DNA of 64,000 nt from NCBI GenBank assembly GCA_028455995.1, contig JABELC010000012.1, positions 682,001-746,000 of the forward strand. The letters are read 5' to 3'. Shown here one piece after another: positions 24,709 to 36,809 of this stretch (position 1 is its first letter; each line of letters starts with the position of its first letter). This DNA is from Scleromitrula shiraiana (Eukaryota > Ascomycota > Leotiomycetes > Helotiales > Sclerotiniaceae). The position numbers were made by a program, and so were the translations under genes. The notes beneath the pieces are model-generated. The model had not been told where the DNA came from and did not search any database. It saw only the letters and a list, made by a program, of their open reading frames with translations.

Positions 24709-25929
24709 TCTATATATGCAGCTTTCAAAAAGAATACAGGGAAGCCGGGGGAGAGTAGAGAAAAGCAGGGAAGGAGGGAGAGGAGACGAAGAGGGAAACA
24801 AAAAGTTAGATTCAGAAAAATAAAGGCGGTGGATCCGGAGAGGTAGAGAAGGGTAGATGATAATCGATAGAGAGGACGGGAGTCAGGAGTCAGGAGTCTG
24901 GACTGCTAATTCTCGTGAAATGGAAACAGAAAGAATTTGATGGGAAATAACTTGATGGGAAATAACAGAACAGAACAGAACGTATCAGAAAAATCAGAAA
25001 AATCAAGACTGATAATAGCAGGATCAGGAATAACTAGCTACAGTGAGAAATCGCAGTATCAGCTGGGATCGATAGTAAAAGCAAAGATGTGGATAAGTAT
25101 AGGATTGGGATTAGGATTGGGAGATTATTATAGTGATCGAACTTGGAAGGGGGGTTTGTATGATAGGATCATTGGGGCAGGATGGGATTGGAGTTAGAGA
25201 TTTGATATCGGAATGGGAAAGGTATATAGGACTTCCTTTCATGATAGGATAGAACAACCCCACAGGCGTTCAGAAAATTTTAATTTGATTTTATTTCATT
25301 TTATTTCATCTCTCAAGATGGTTATTCAATAATACAATCACCGTGATGATTTAATTATTATTTGACGAAAGACGGACAAGACAATATGAGATATCCATGA
25401 ATCAAAGCATGAATGAATGAATATACGACGAATAACGGATAACGAAGAATGAATAGAGCGCACTCACTCTTTGACAAATAACCGTATTTGCGCATGACGA
25501 GTACTCGTGAAGTAGCTTCTTTATTGATGAGTAAGATGGTATTTACTATGTGGTTTTTATATGAATTGTATTGTAACTAGCTGACAGTATAGTAACCACT
25601 TTCCTCTCCTATTTTGTTTAACTCACTGATATCGGTCTATCTACCAATCAATCTATCTATCTACCTGCGCACTCGTTCTATCAGCGAATGCAGCGCTGAT
25701 GGGATACCATATGTTTGTATATTTTTATGTGTGTATGTAAGTTATGTTCCCTAGCCGAGCCAGGTAGTCTTTGTAGAGTAAAATGGAAAGCAACATCTAT
25801 CCATCCATCCATCCATCCATCAATAATTAACACACTACATTAACCATACACCCATCCATAACATTTTCTTCCTCCCTCCAACGCTCACCTTCGAAGAAGG
25901 TAAAACTGTCACCCAACCCAACCAACTAC
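24709..25929. other. Gene-free interval
   Basis: 1.2 kb before the 3' end of the Reb1-like gene. It contains AG-rich sequence, short duplications (such as TTGATGGGAAATAAC repeated at about 24937-24966), a CATC run near 25797-25822 and nothing gene-like. Confidence 0.55.
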
Positions 25930-28900
25930 TTACTCCAAATCAACACTAGTAGCCACCCTCCCCCATTCCATCTCCCCATCTTCATTGATATCCTGCACCT
26001 CGTGTCGAACGATCCTAGCCGGAATATCCGACATATCCGTATTAAAGTTACTTTCTTCGTCTTCCTCCATATCCCTCTCCGCATCCCCATCCCTATCCTC
26101 ATCCCTACCAAAAGTCGAATCAAGATCTACGCTTGCCTCCCTCCTACTAAACGATCTCTCCCGCTCATACCCATCCTCATCACCCTGTACTACCAATTCA
26201 GGAGTCCCAGGGATCTGTGGTTCATCATCTGATAAATCCGCATCATCCCGTAATTGTGCATCAGGGACTTCCACTCCTTCATCTTCGGAGTGACCATCCT
26301 CATGGAATTGCAGTTCCTCGTCCGATAAGATCGCATCATCCTGTGACTCTGCATCGAGATCTTCAATTTCCTCCTCCTCATCATCATCGAATCGTCGTAG
26401 ACTAGCAGATCGGCCATCAAGAGGAGTTTCATTTTCTTTATCCGCATCCGAGTCATCCGAATCAACTTGAGATAAGTATTCGAGTTCCGCGTCCTCTGGG
26501 CCATTCTCAATCTTGTGATCCTGGATTTCCGACCCCAAAATAACCGCCTGCTGATCATCAGAATCCTCATAAATTTCCAGACTAGCAGCTCGGGGACCTT
26601 TTTGTTTGTTTCCAAATTTTTTGCTTTTAGATTTGGGAACTGGATAATCGTCTTCGGCGTGTGGAGGCTTTTGCGCACTCGTAGGAACATTGTCTTCAAT
26701 GTCACTATCCACCACTTTTTCTTCGCTCAAAGTAGCTGCCTTTTTGGGTTTCTTGCTATAGGTAGCAGGTTTCTTCTTTTTGCTTGAGCTAAGCATTCGG
26801 ATGGCATCGCTAATTTCACCATCGTCCACATCGGCGCCGTGATGACTTTCCTGCGATTCACCTTGCTTTAACATACGACTCTTCAACTTTGGTTTCGAGC
26901 TGCTTGGCTGTTCATTCGTCTCATCGATAGTGGCAGGCCTAGTCACTTTGCTTCGTTTTTTTGGACCGGTCGACTGGAAAGGGAGTTCGCTGAATCCCTC
27001 GGGTTCGTAAGGAGCGGATTCCTCAAACGCATTAATGAGACGCGTGACGACCTGTCGCAATGTCATGTTTTTGTGACCTGGGATGTCTTTCTTCATACCA
27101 CGAAGACAAACTTTCAATTCGTCTGTTTCATGATTTCTGTCGAGTTGCATATCAATCTCCTTCCATTTGAGATTTTTTTCCTCCCTAATACCAGTATCGT
27201 GAATAGCATAGAGAAATTGTAGTTTTTCGTGTGCTTGGACCTGCAGTTTCTTCTGAGAGGATTTGAGTTTATCTTTGCTGCTGTCGATGATAACGCGTTC
27301 TGTAATAAGATCATCCGTAGTCGCATGCTCCCTAGCTTTAATTATCTTCCATTTGCGGGTACATTGAAGATGACTTCTAGAGGAATCCATTAACTCGCTC
27401 ACTTTCATCCAATCAATATCTTTTTCGTGGTAGGTTTCGTCATCGATCCGTTTGAGTTGACCACTTCGCCGCCTATCCTCACGGATGAGGTCAATGCATC
27501 GCTTAACAGCTTCCCTCAATCTTATTTCCTCATCCTTTCCCCAAGGGCCAAGCTCTAGATTTGTGACAGATAAATAATTTCTCCATCGGTCACGACAGTC
27601 ATCAGGTAGTCGATTAAGCTCTCCGCCTATTAATGCCCATTTCTTGCCCAATCGGTCAAAAGCTTCATTTAGCTCTTCGTCTTGTTCTTCTGTCCAAACG
27701 CCCCGAGCAGCGAAATTATGAAAGGTCCTTCTGGTCCAACTCTGAACATTTCTTCTATTGAGCTCCGGCACTTCGCCCATTATGAAATCCCAAAGCTTCT
27801 TTCCTTGTTCATTCAATGCATTTCCTTGAATGATCACGTTGAGGCTATGTTGCGACAAATCATTATCAATCCGATAGAATTCCACAATCTCTGTAAGTTT
27901 CTTTGTCTCTTCTTCCTCAAGTTGCCGTTTTACCTCCGTAGGTTCTTTGGGTTCGTTTTTTCTTGATCTCGATTTAGCAGCGCTAGAAGCACTCTTAGTT
28001 TTGACGAGTTTCTTGCTGGTTGATGTTTTGGGTTTAGATGATGCATCTGAATTTTTGCCTCGTCGACGCGAAGTTGATGCATTTGCTGGTGTTGCATAAG
28101 TTTCAGCTTCAGATTCACCATCAACTGCCGCCGATTCACCCACTTCCTTGCTGGACGAGTCTCTTTTAGCTGGTGGATGTGAAATAGAACCTGAACTGTC
28201 CCTGCGAGAAGGCCCATCCGATCCTGATAGTGACAACATAGATCGGATATCACCATTTCTAGGATCAGAATCGATGATACGTTTCCTTTTCCTCGAGCGA
28301 TGTTCAGCTGACCCATCACGAGCGGGTCGTTTCCCAATCGATTTGGCTGGTGGTAATGTCTGCTCAGGCTCATCATCTGGAATATCTGTTGCTTCTTCTA
28401 CAGGTTTCAGTGTAGCTTGTACTGGGTTGCTTCGAGAGTTTTGCTGAAAATTGGATGTTTTGCGCGCAGAGAGAGATTGATTTAATAGAGCTGTAGAATT
28501 AGCATCTCCATCTTCTACCTCAGTAAACGCCTCTTGGTTTTGAGTATTATCAGCATCGAGTATTACCAATTCTCGATTAGCCCTCTCACTCTTCGATCTG
28601 TCCTTCTTCTTCTTTTTGCGGTTGCTATTGGGACTTGAAGCCAAACCAAGTGGATTGACTTGTTCCTCTAGTCCTCGATCCTTCTCATCGTGCGCCAATA
28701 TTGACTGCCCCAAATTAGGTGATTCTTCGTTGTTTCCCTCCTTTCGTCCCTTCTTCTTAGCGCCTGGACTTGTGATTACATCGATTTTCGGCTGCTCTGT
28801 GGTTTGTGCGTCGGCTGCAGATTGCTCCACATCTTCTGCGTGCGGTATCTGATTGCGTTTCTTGTGCTTCTTCTTCTTTTTCTTCGCACTTGATGTTACA

Positions 28901-30111
28901 TTATCATCTCCATGCGGGCTCGGTAGGTTTTGTTGCTCATCTGAAACAAGCTCTTGGTCCGGTACGCTTGCTACATCTTCTATAATAGAGGTCTCAATCA
29001 TATTATCCTCATTAGCTTGGGATTTTTGGTGCTTGCGGCTTTTCTTTTTGAGCTTTGGACTGGAATGCTGGATATCGTCTTGCTCAGCTGGAGCTTCGTT
29101 CATGACATGATCTTCAAATTCTGCAGCGTTGCTCGATCTCCTATGTTTGTGTTTGCGCTTCTTCGGTTTTGAGGCACTGGAATCGGGTTTGGCATCGAGT
29201 CCGTCTACCAACTGCTCATCTGTAGCTTGATCGTCAATCTGGGGACTTTGATTCGACATTCTCTTTTCCCGCTTTCTCTTCTTCGTAGAATCGACCTTCA
29301 CACTCCCTGGTGTACCATTCTCAACGTAGACCGGCAGAATTCCAGATGCCTCTCCGAACTGATTGTTCCCATTTTCCGATACGCCACTATCTCTCTTCTG
29401 TCTCCTCTTCTCCCAACCATCACCATTCACGGCTTCCCTGTTCAAGCTTGACCTCTTTGCTCCCCACAGTGGCGTAGGAGTATCGATAGGAGCAGTTAAT
29501 ATGCTCGATTCATCTGCCCACTCCGGCTCCACACCCATCTGATGTTCCCTTTGCAACACACTCATCGCGCCTCCAGTTTTTAGATTACTCTTCTTCATCT
29601 TCTTGGTTTTCTCTTTGTTCACGCTACTAGATTCGTCCATGCTTGGTAAATTGTTGCTAGTTGGCTCTGGCAATTTGTTTTTCGCGAATGGAGATTTCGA
29701 TGGTTTTGCAGCCATTCTAAATTCCTCTTGCAGCTTAGCTATCGTATCTTCTGAGTTTGAGTGTTTCTTCTTCATCTTCTTGATTTTCTCCTTGTCTGCA
29801 TTGCCGGTTTCGTTCATGTTGGTTGGCTTATCATCTGCCGGTTCTAACGGTTGATTCGCAGATGGTGATCTCGAGGTTTCATCCGAATGAAGTCTGGCTG
29901 GTTTGTTCTCTAGAGTTTGAAAGTGCAAAGTTAGCTTGATTCTGATATTTTGCTCACCAATAGCGCAACATAAAAGGTAAAACCCTAAAACGCAAAAGAC
30001 TAAAAGCATCATAAATATACCTTCGACGACCAAATCTTCACCATGAGATCCTCGTGTATTTTTGGGTTCTGTTTGAGAGGACAAAAAGTTCCCCTTGAAC
30101 CACCCTAACAT
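25930..30111 (-). CDS. Myb/SANT DNA-binding protein, Reb1 / RNA polymerase I termination factor-like
   Basis: The frame is open over 1393 codons, but 29910-30020 (111 nt) is a clear intron: GTATAT donor, GCTAAC branch, CTCTAG acceptor. Its length is a multiple of three and it has no stop. Splicing gives 1356 aa. The N-terminal half is disordered and strongly Lys/Ser-rich with many KKKKKHKK-type nuclear signals. The middle has two Myb-type repeats, GVWTEEQDEELNEAF...WRNYL (about 765-815) and GPWGKDEEIRLREAV...KWKII (about 820-890). The tail is acidic. This arrangement matches fungal Reb1/TTF-I-like factors that bind rDNA terminators and fork barriers, and Pol II promoters. The exact orthology is inferred. 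A polybasic N-half with acidic tail is usual for nucleolar proteins. Confidence 0.85.
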   Translation of the reverse strand: MLGWFKGNFLSSQTEPKNTRGSHGEDLVVEGIFMMLLVFCVLGFYLLCCAIGEQNIRIKLTLHFQTLENKPARLHSDETSRSPSANQPLEPADDKPTNMNETGNADKEKIKKMKKKHSNSEDTIAKLQEEFRMAAKPSKSPFAKNKLPEPTSNNLPSMDESSSVNKEKTKKMKKSNLKTGGAMSVLQREHQMGVEPEWADESSILTAPIDTPTPLWGAKRSSLNREAVNGDGWEKRRQKRDSGVSENGNNQFGEASGILPVYVENGTPGSVKVDSTKKRKREKRMSNQSPQIDDQATDEQLVDGLDAKPDSSASKPKKRKHKHRRSSNAAEFEDHVMNEAPAEQDDIQHSSPKLKKKSRKHQKSQANEDNMIETSIIEDVASVPDQELVSDEQQNLPSPHGDDNVTSSAKKKKKKHKKRNQIPHAEDVEQSAADAQTTEQPKIDVITSPGAKKKGRKEGNNEESPNLGQSILAHDEKDRGLEEQVNPLGLASSPNSNRKKKKKDRSKSERANRELVILDADNTQNQEAFTEVEDGDANSTALLNQSLSARKTSNFQQNSRSNPVQATLKPVEEATDIPDDEPEQTLPPAKSIGKRPARDGSAEHRSRKRKRIIDSDPRNGDIRSMLSLSGSDGPSRRDSSGSISHPPAKRDSSSKEVGESAAVDGESEAETYATPANASTSRRRGKNSDASSKPKTSTSKKLVKTKSASSAAKSRSRKNEPKEPTEVKRQLEEEETKKLTEIVEFYRIDNDLSQHSLNVIIQGNALNEQGKKLWDFIMGEVPELNRRNVQSWTRRTFHNFAARGVWTEEQDEELNEAFDRLGKKWALIGGELNRLPDDCRDRWRNYLSVTNLELGPWGKDEEIRLREAVKRCIDLIREDRRRSGQLKRIDDETYHEKDIDWMKVSELMDSSRSHLQCTRKWKIIKAREHATTDDLITERVIIDSSKDKLKSSQKKLQVQAHEKLQFLYAIHDTGIREEKNLKWKEIDMQLDRNHETDELKVCLRGMKKDIPGHKNMTLRQVVTRLINAFEESAPYEPEGFSELPFQSTGPKKRSKVTRPATIDETNEQPSSSKPKLKSRMLKQGESQESHHGADVDDGEISDAIRMLSSSKKKKPATYSKKPKKAATLSEEKVVDSDIEDNVPTSAQKPPHAEDDYPVPKSKSKKFGNKQKGPRAASLEIYEDSDDQQAVILGSEIQDHKIENGPEDAELEYLSQVDSDDSDADKENETPLDGRSASLRRFDDDEEEEIEDLDAESQDDAILSDEELQFHEDGHSEDEGVEVPDAQLRDDADLSDDEPQIPGTPELVVQGDEDGYERERSFSRREASVDLDSTFGRDEDRDGDAERDMEEDEESNFNTDMSDIPARIVRHEVQDINEDGEMEWGRVATSVDLE

Positions 30112-31489
30112 ACTTATTGATAGCTGCAGAGCATTGCCCGTTGTAACCTGCTAGCCTGTTTCTCTACTTTCTTAATTGATCTTTTCAAATCGAAATTCAC
30201 TATCGAATGGAGGTGAATGCAGGAATAGAGAGAGGTGAAGAAGAGAAGAGAAGAGAGGAAGAGGGAGAGGGAGAGAGAGAGGGAGAAGGAGGAAGAAGAA
30301 AGAGGGGTGGATGTACAGTAATGTTTTTATCACAATTGCCAATCGCGTTTGTATCAGAATATTATGTATGAGCTTGCGCCTAGATTTTTCTTTAAAAAAA
30401 TAAAATAAAAAGAGGAGATAAGCTTGCAAGGTACGGTACGCAAGGTTGAGCACTGACCACAATACTTGGCAGATTCGGCTTCAGTTTCTTCATTCAGGGA
30501 TAGGGAATATGATGCATTAGTTTCTACTCAGTACTCGTAGTTCTTCTAATAATTCTGTCACTTTCAAAGAGTAAAGCGAACGGTTCTATTCTAATACGAT
30601 ACAATACAATCCAATACTTATTATGCGTCATGAACAGCGATCTAATTGATTTTCTAATATCTGTTCAAAACATGAATATTGAGATATCTTTCGAGCTAAA
30701 GTCTTTTAGATGTTTGTGTAAAATATATATATTCAACAAAAGCATATATGATTATTGTATTATATATTAAACAAACAGACATTGAAAACATGAGTAGCTC
30801 GCAGTTAGAACGAACGGTAGCTCCACAATTTATCCATATCCGGCTGGATGCTACTCAGATCCCCAAAGAATCACCACATACACCATTTCATATTTCCTCC
30901 TACTTCCCTCGCTCCTCCATTCCACATCAACTTTCTTTCAGTAGACGGATCTTTTGTTCCTGCCCTCCCCCGCTCGTTTACCGCCATCTAGCCCCTCTAG
31001 CTCCTATAGCTCTGTATGCGTTGGTTTGCAGGTGGTTAAAAGATGAATTAGCGAGATGCCGAAATACTTTCAAACATCCTATCACATACCACGCATCCAT
31101 CCATCCATCTAGCCATCCTTCCACCCATCGGTCTCACATCAGCCATGCACACGATGAATGGAAAACCCATTATATTCTTTAGGAGATCCTCCCCCACATT
31201 CCCCGCTTACAAATGTAACGCTGTCGGATGGACCAATGGGATTGCTTCTCTCTATCAGTCACTTGCTATTATATCGAGGGAACCCATGGACTCTCTGATA
31301 TTATGCAGGGGGGCTGGTTCTTAGATCTTGGTGATATTATATTGTGGTGTTATGGTTGGGGTTATGAGGATCGGGGAGGAGGGGTATATAAGTTAGGTAG
31401 TGGGCTAGGTGGGTGAAAGAAATAAAAAGAAATGAAATAGATGTCAGCTCGAACCAAAACCCCCTTTTGAAAAGACGAAAAGGATAAAA
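30112..31489. other. Divergent promoter region, Reb1-like / GMC
   Basis: 1.4 kb between divergent starts. A GA-rich tract lies at 30229-30300 just upstream of the Reb1-like gene, and a TATA box sits near the GMC gene. The ORF at 30748-31182 has no family match and I leave it out. Confidence 0.55.
31385..31392 (+). promoter_or_regulatory. TATA box of the GMC oxidoreductase gene
   Basis: TATATAAG about 100 bp upstream of the ATG at 31490. Clear TATA elements are more typical of regulated than housekeeping fungal genes, so this fits an inducible secreted oxidase. Confidence 0.5.
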
Positions 31490-33538
31490 ATGTACCACTA
31501 CCACTACAAACCCACTCCCACCCCTCTCCTCTCTCTCCTTCTATATTTCCTCGCCCTCCCCACCCCCATCCACACCACCTCCGTCCCTGAAATCTACGAC
31601 TACATAATCATTGGCTCTGGTCCTGGCGGGGGTCCCCTTTCTGCCAGCCTCGCGCGATCCAACCAGTCTGTCCTCCTCCTCGAAGCCGGCTCCGACCGCG
31701 GCTCCAACCCCAACGAATACATCGCGGGGCTCTTCTACGCCGCCTACAACGATCCCTCCATGCGCTGGGATTTCTTCGTCAAATACCATTCTGACGAGTC
31801 CGTGAATCGGGAATATGAGCATTTGACGTGGAGGACGATGGAGGGGGGGTTTTATGTGGGGCTGGATCCGCCGGTGGGGGCAAGGGAGTTGGGCGTTTAT
31901 TATCCGAGGGCGGGGACGCTGGGGGGTTGCTCGACGCATAATGCGCTTTGTAGTGTTTTGCCTGGGGGGAGTGATTGGAGCTATATTGAAGAAATTACAG
32001 GGGATGAGAGTTGGAGGTTAGTTGGATGTGGATGGGGTAGGGATTTATGGGTGAATTTGAGCTAACTTTTGTGTTGTAGTGCGGATAATATGAGGAAGTA
32101 TTTCGAGAGGTTGGAGAGAAATCACTATGTACCGGTTGGAACACCAGGTCATGGATTTGATGGATATTTGGATATTTCTTTGAATGATGATGAGAGTGTT
32201 AAGAATCAAACCCAACTCCAAATCATGCTGGAAGCTGCGGCAAAACAGTTTGGTCAGGATCCGGACAAGATTTTTGAGATCTTACAGAGAGACATAAACA
32301 ATGCAAGTCCAGATCGCGATACACAACATGGATTGTTTGGATTCCCTGCTCATAGAGATTTGAAGGGTAGAAGAGTTAGTGCAAGGAACCCTGTGGTCGA
32401 TACTTTGAATGCTACCAACGGTAAGGGCGAAAAGAAGTATACTCTTACCTTGAAAACAGAATCTCTTGTGACAAAAGTTTTGTTCGATACTTCGGGTGTC
32501 AATAAGGAGAAACCGAGAGCAACAGGTGTGGAATTCCTTGCGGGTCAGAGTATGTATAGTGCCGATCCACGTTACAATGCCTCTAAGACCGCGCCAACAT
32601 TGCGTGCCCTAGCAAGAAAAGAGGTCATAATATCTGGTGGAGTATTTAATTCTCCACAGATTTTAAAACTCAGTGGCATCGGTCCTAAAGATGAACTATC
32701 AGCTTTAGGTATACCTGTTCTTGTGGATTTACCCGGAGTAGGAGCAAATCTTCAGGACAATAACGAATTTACTGTTGCCGCAACATTTGCCATTAACTTC
32801 ACCAATATTGCACCTGTATGTACTCTTGGTGCACCAGGAGATCCTTGTTTAGCTGCTTGGTATGAAGGAAAAGGTCCATATACACTTGGACCAAGCAATG
32901 CTATCATGTATCAAACGAGTAACTCAATCGATAACGAGAATGATCTTTTGATCTGGGGTCTAACTGGAGCTTATCGAGGATATTGGCCTTTACAAACTGT
33001 AAATCCAATTCCTTTCGATCCACCCAACACTTATGGCTTTTCCATTGTGAAAATGCATACGCAGAGCTCGTTGGGAACGGTGACTTTGAGATCTGCTGAT
33101 CCTCGAGATGTTCCCGAAATCAACTTCCGATTTTTCGAGGGCGATCCGGCGAATTTGGATCTCAAGGCGATGGCAGAGGGTGTAGAAGTTGGAAGGAAGA
33201 TCTTCGCTTCTTTAAAGGATACACCATTGGGGAAAGCTGCAGAAGTGTTGCCATGCGTGGATGGAAATGACTGTGATGTGGAAGAAGTGATAAGAAAGCA
33301 GACATGGTCACATCATGGTACGAGTTCATGTTCCATTGGAGCTGATGGGGATAAAATGGCCGTTTTGGATAGTAAGTTTCGAGTTAGAGGGACAAGTGGT
33401 TTGAGAGTGGTGGATGGGAGTGCTTTTCCTAGGACTCCGGGTTCGTTCCCAGTCATTCCAACTTTCATGATTAGTGAGAAAGCCGCAGATGTAATTCTTC
33501 ATGATGATGGTACTGAAGAGGATCATCAGAGTGGTTGA
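31490..33538 (+). CDS. Secreted FAD-dependent GMC oxidoreductase (AA3-type)
   Basis: Exons 31490-32016 and 32080-33538 join at GTTAGT / TTGTAG with a GCTAAC branch, giving 661 aa. GMC enzymes oxidise alcohols, sugars or aryl alcohols using FAD. Residues 1-30 form a signal peptide (hydrophobic LLSLLLYFLALP). The ADP-binding motif GSGPGG (42-47) is followed by LLLEAGSD. GMC signatures include AGTLGGCSTHN and the GGVFNSPQILKLSGIGP segment. The catalytic His sits in SHHGTSSCSIG (His587/588). The second catalytic position lies in the PRTPGSFPVIPTFM segment, where I see no Asn or His. The substrate cannot be told from sequence. Exon 1 is markedly GC-rich compared with exon 2, an odd shift within one gene. 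Confidence 0.92.
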
Positions 33539-34291
33539 ACATTTTTTGATCCTAGTTACTTGTCCGATATCTCTGGAAAATAAATGAGATATTTCGTATT
33601 TTTGCATAAAGTAGGAATAAACTTCTATGGTGAGGTGATGACGGTTATTATGGCTTCTTGGGTACTATTTAGCTATTATACATGTGCAGAAAAGACAGAA
33701 TCTAAATGGGTGTAAAGGTATTCTTATCATTGTTGTTGATTTTGTTGTTGTAGAGCTAGGAGACGATGAAGAGGGTCGGTACATTATAGGTAGGTTAATT
33801 GGTGTGATGTATTTTTATTGATTGAGAGGTCTGAAGTTATATATGGGTAGTGGTGAGAAAGGGTCCTGGCGGCTGACTAATCTGTTTCTAAACAACGATC
33901 AGTGCACTCAAGAAGATCTTTCTTGCCACACAAGATCCCATGAAGTTGATTGATATCATGATATTAACGCAGGCTTTAAATTACTCTCATACAAAGATGT
34001 ATCAAGGGTACAGTTTGTTTGAAAAAAAAAATCGATTCACAAAAGCACCAGAGATGCTAGGAAAACACTGTTAAATTTGATAGATTATCCCAAGACTCAG
34101 GACGACAAGATCCAATAATAATAACGATTGAGCTTAGTGGCCTTTCTCCTCACATTCGAAATCCAACAAGAACACATTAGGGCCACGACTACAGTCCCAC
34201 ACCGGGCTTGCGCAATATAGTTGATACTGAAAGTACATGTTAATCACACGCGCAAGAGCCTCCGGTCGTTCATCACCGAGAGGAGCATAAA
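33539..34291. other. Convergent 3' flanks
   Basis: About 750 bp between the GMC stop and the stop of the 659-aa gene. It includes an AATAAA-like signal near 33578 and a TTGTTG run near 33730. No gene seen. Confidence 0.5.
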
Positions 34292-36809
34292 TCAGAGCTT
34301 AGCTCCATCATCATCCCCTCTATTATCACCACCCACTGGAATCACATTGACGGGTATGAACTCTGAAGGTGCAGAACGATCTCTTTCCTCTTGAGTGGTG
34401 GGATTCGCAGCGCCAGTCTCAAGCCTTGAAGATTATATATCAGCTTCTGGGAAAACACCTATACGTGGGTGAATAAGCTTACCCATTGTATGCACATTTA
34501 ACAACGAGATCACCTAGGTGACCAAAAGCAGGATCTTTGAAGAAGAAGCGACCGTGAGACTAGAAGGTGGTCAACCATCGATTAGTATGCTTCGTGTTCC
34601 TCTTCATCACCTGGTTTATGGTGAAAACTACAAAGTCTGGGTAAACTTACAGGAAAAACGAATGAATTTTCACCCTCAAGGACATTTCTCAGTTCATTAA
34701 TCAGGCTGGCCAAATTCTTTCTTCCTGTTTCAAGGGCAGCATCAATTTGCCGATGAACTGCCAAATCATGAGATTGCCACCATCCAACTGCCATGGTGGG
34801 TTCATCGATTCGGAAGGCAAGACCACCGTCTGTTACATCTTTCATTGTAATTACAATTTTCCATGTCCAAAAAACATAAAATCTGTTTATCTTGTAAGTC
34901 AGCTAACAATCGACTAGATCAAAAATAACTATTCTGTGATATTTGGCGTTCACATACAGGTGGCGCCAAGTCCTCCCAGGATGGCGTTGGACTGTATAGC
35001 CAAAGTTCATCCTGTTGATACCCTCCAACACCATCGTATTGTTGTTTGGGAGCAAATAAAATCTAGAGCATGACTCGGCTGTTTTCTGCAATTAGCTATC
35101 ACGTCCCACAAATCGATAAGGACTTTCTTACTATGTGCTAATGATTCACAACTGTAAGCCCAATCTCTATCGCTCTGTCTCCAGTTATTGCCTTCGTTAT
35201 ACTGATACCAGCAATGTGCGGAACTGTCTAGATCAGGAAGTGCGTCCCGAAGGGCAGGTACGAATTGAGCTATTGCTTGAGTATCCCTTCTTAATGCTGC
35301 AATTGTAGCAGGCATTGTAGTCCCATAACGTGATCTGTAATTGATATCTGTCGGATCATTGACATCGTATCCTCTTACGTTAGCGCCAATCAATACCGGG
35401 AATGAGTAGGTCATCCACCATGTAACGACGTTAGCATTAAATTGCATTCTAGGAGAATTGATGCGTCCGTTCATCATCCGATTTAATTTGTCTAACCTGG
35501 GAATAAGCCATCCATCAATGAATCTTTCGCGTCGGAGGACATAAGTAGCATAATCAGCGAGAGACCCGTCGTTCACATTCGGATTGTTGGTCCAGTTCCC
35601 GCTAAGGTTGAGATACTCTTCGTTACCCGTGGGGAGAGGCGCACCATTGACCATCTCGAGATACAAGTAATAATTGAGTCGACCGGTACCGTCGAATGAA
35701 GGGGCCACCGGAACATTATTCTCACTCCAGGGATAAGTTTGGAACCTCAAAGCTGTAGGAACAAATGTTGGATCCGAGGCGACTACCATATATGGTCAGT
35801 AACGATATATTAGATAAAACAAAGGGTGATTTACTGAATCTACATACCTTGTCGGTTAGCAAGAACAGTATATCCAATCTGTCCAGCATTTGCATTCTTT
35901 AGTTCATCATCAATTCCTTGCTGGAACAAGGCTCTCAACTGTCTAAGAGCCTCTCCTTCAATAACTCGAGGCCTACCTAGCTCCCAGCCATCGGGACGCC
36001 AATAGGTGGCAGTGGGTGTGGCATTAGGAGGAGGAGTTGGTATACTTATGTCCCTGAGAATCCAATCATCAGGACCCCATACTCCAAAATCACTCGCGGC
36101 CTCGTCGAGTCTAACTGTTTGTGCAGCTGTGGTTTAGACAATTTCGGTTAGTATTGAACAAGATGACGCTCGTTTCGATTGCAAAATGCTCACTATTGAA
36201 GTTAAGAAACAATTGCCGAATGGAATAATCTCCTGGTCTATGGGCTCCCATCAAATCGCTGATACGTTTTCCCTCTCCAGAATTATTGTCTATTGGAATA
36301 TCGTCCAAGTTGACGGGACACGCGAGAAAAAAGTCCCTGAGATTATAGCAGGTTACCGAATCGCCCAGATCCTCGGTTGTATACCAGACCTTCAAAGTAG
36401 ATCTTCTAAGAACCATACGAAATGTGCATGCCCTGCGATTTCCACTCGAATAATCAATTCGAGCACGACAAGCTCCGAAAATAGTGTCGTAGAAACCTTG
36501 AAATCCTAATCTAGATCCCATATTAACAGTTCTGGGTTCACCAAATCCAAGCTCCGAAACAGCATAATCATACTGAGCCTGGAGGGAATTGTTGATGGCA
36601 TATTGGGTCCTGTAGACAGCAATATGGTTAGCGGCGAAAGAATCGATATGAAATGGACTTACAAGGCCAGAATCTGGTCAAATTTTCCAATCTAGTGTTC
36701 ACAAAGAATGGTCAATGATTATGGTTTTCGAAAAAGAATGTCAATTTGTTATAGACTCTCTACTCACATTAGTCCTGAAAATTCGGTCTGGACGGTCTGG
36801 GTTACTCAT
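34292..36809 (-). CDS. Uncharacterised 659-aa protein, nine exons, divergent partner of the 1126-aa gene
   Basis: I do not recognise a named family. Nine exons join in frame: 36768-36809, 36663-36691, 36194-36609, 35848-36126, 35132-35782, 34958-35078, 34651-34882, 34483-34559 and 34292-34424. Their sum is 1980 nt and nearly all introns have GTRAGY donors and CTAAC/CTGAC-like branches. There is no signal peptide, no transmembrane helix and no catalytic motif. The sequence is rich in Trp, Tyr and Asn. The N-terminal segment FDQILALTQYAINNSL (18-33), followed by long beta-rich stretches and LNYYLYLEMVNGAPLP, recalls the start and core of TULIP/P47-like lipid-binding-fold proteins. That resemblance is from memory and weak. 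The C-terminal 45 residues are polar and probably flexible. A 1.3-kb promoter region separates it from the opposite gene. Confidence 0.75.
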
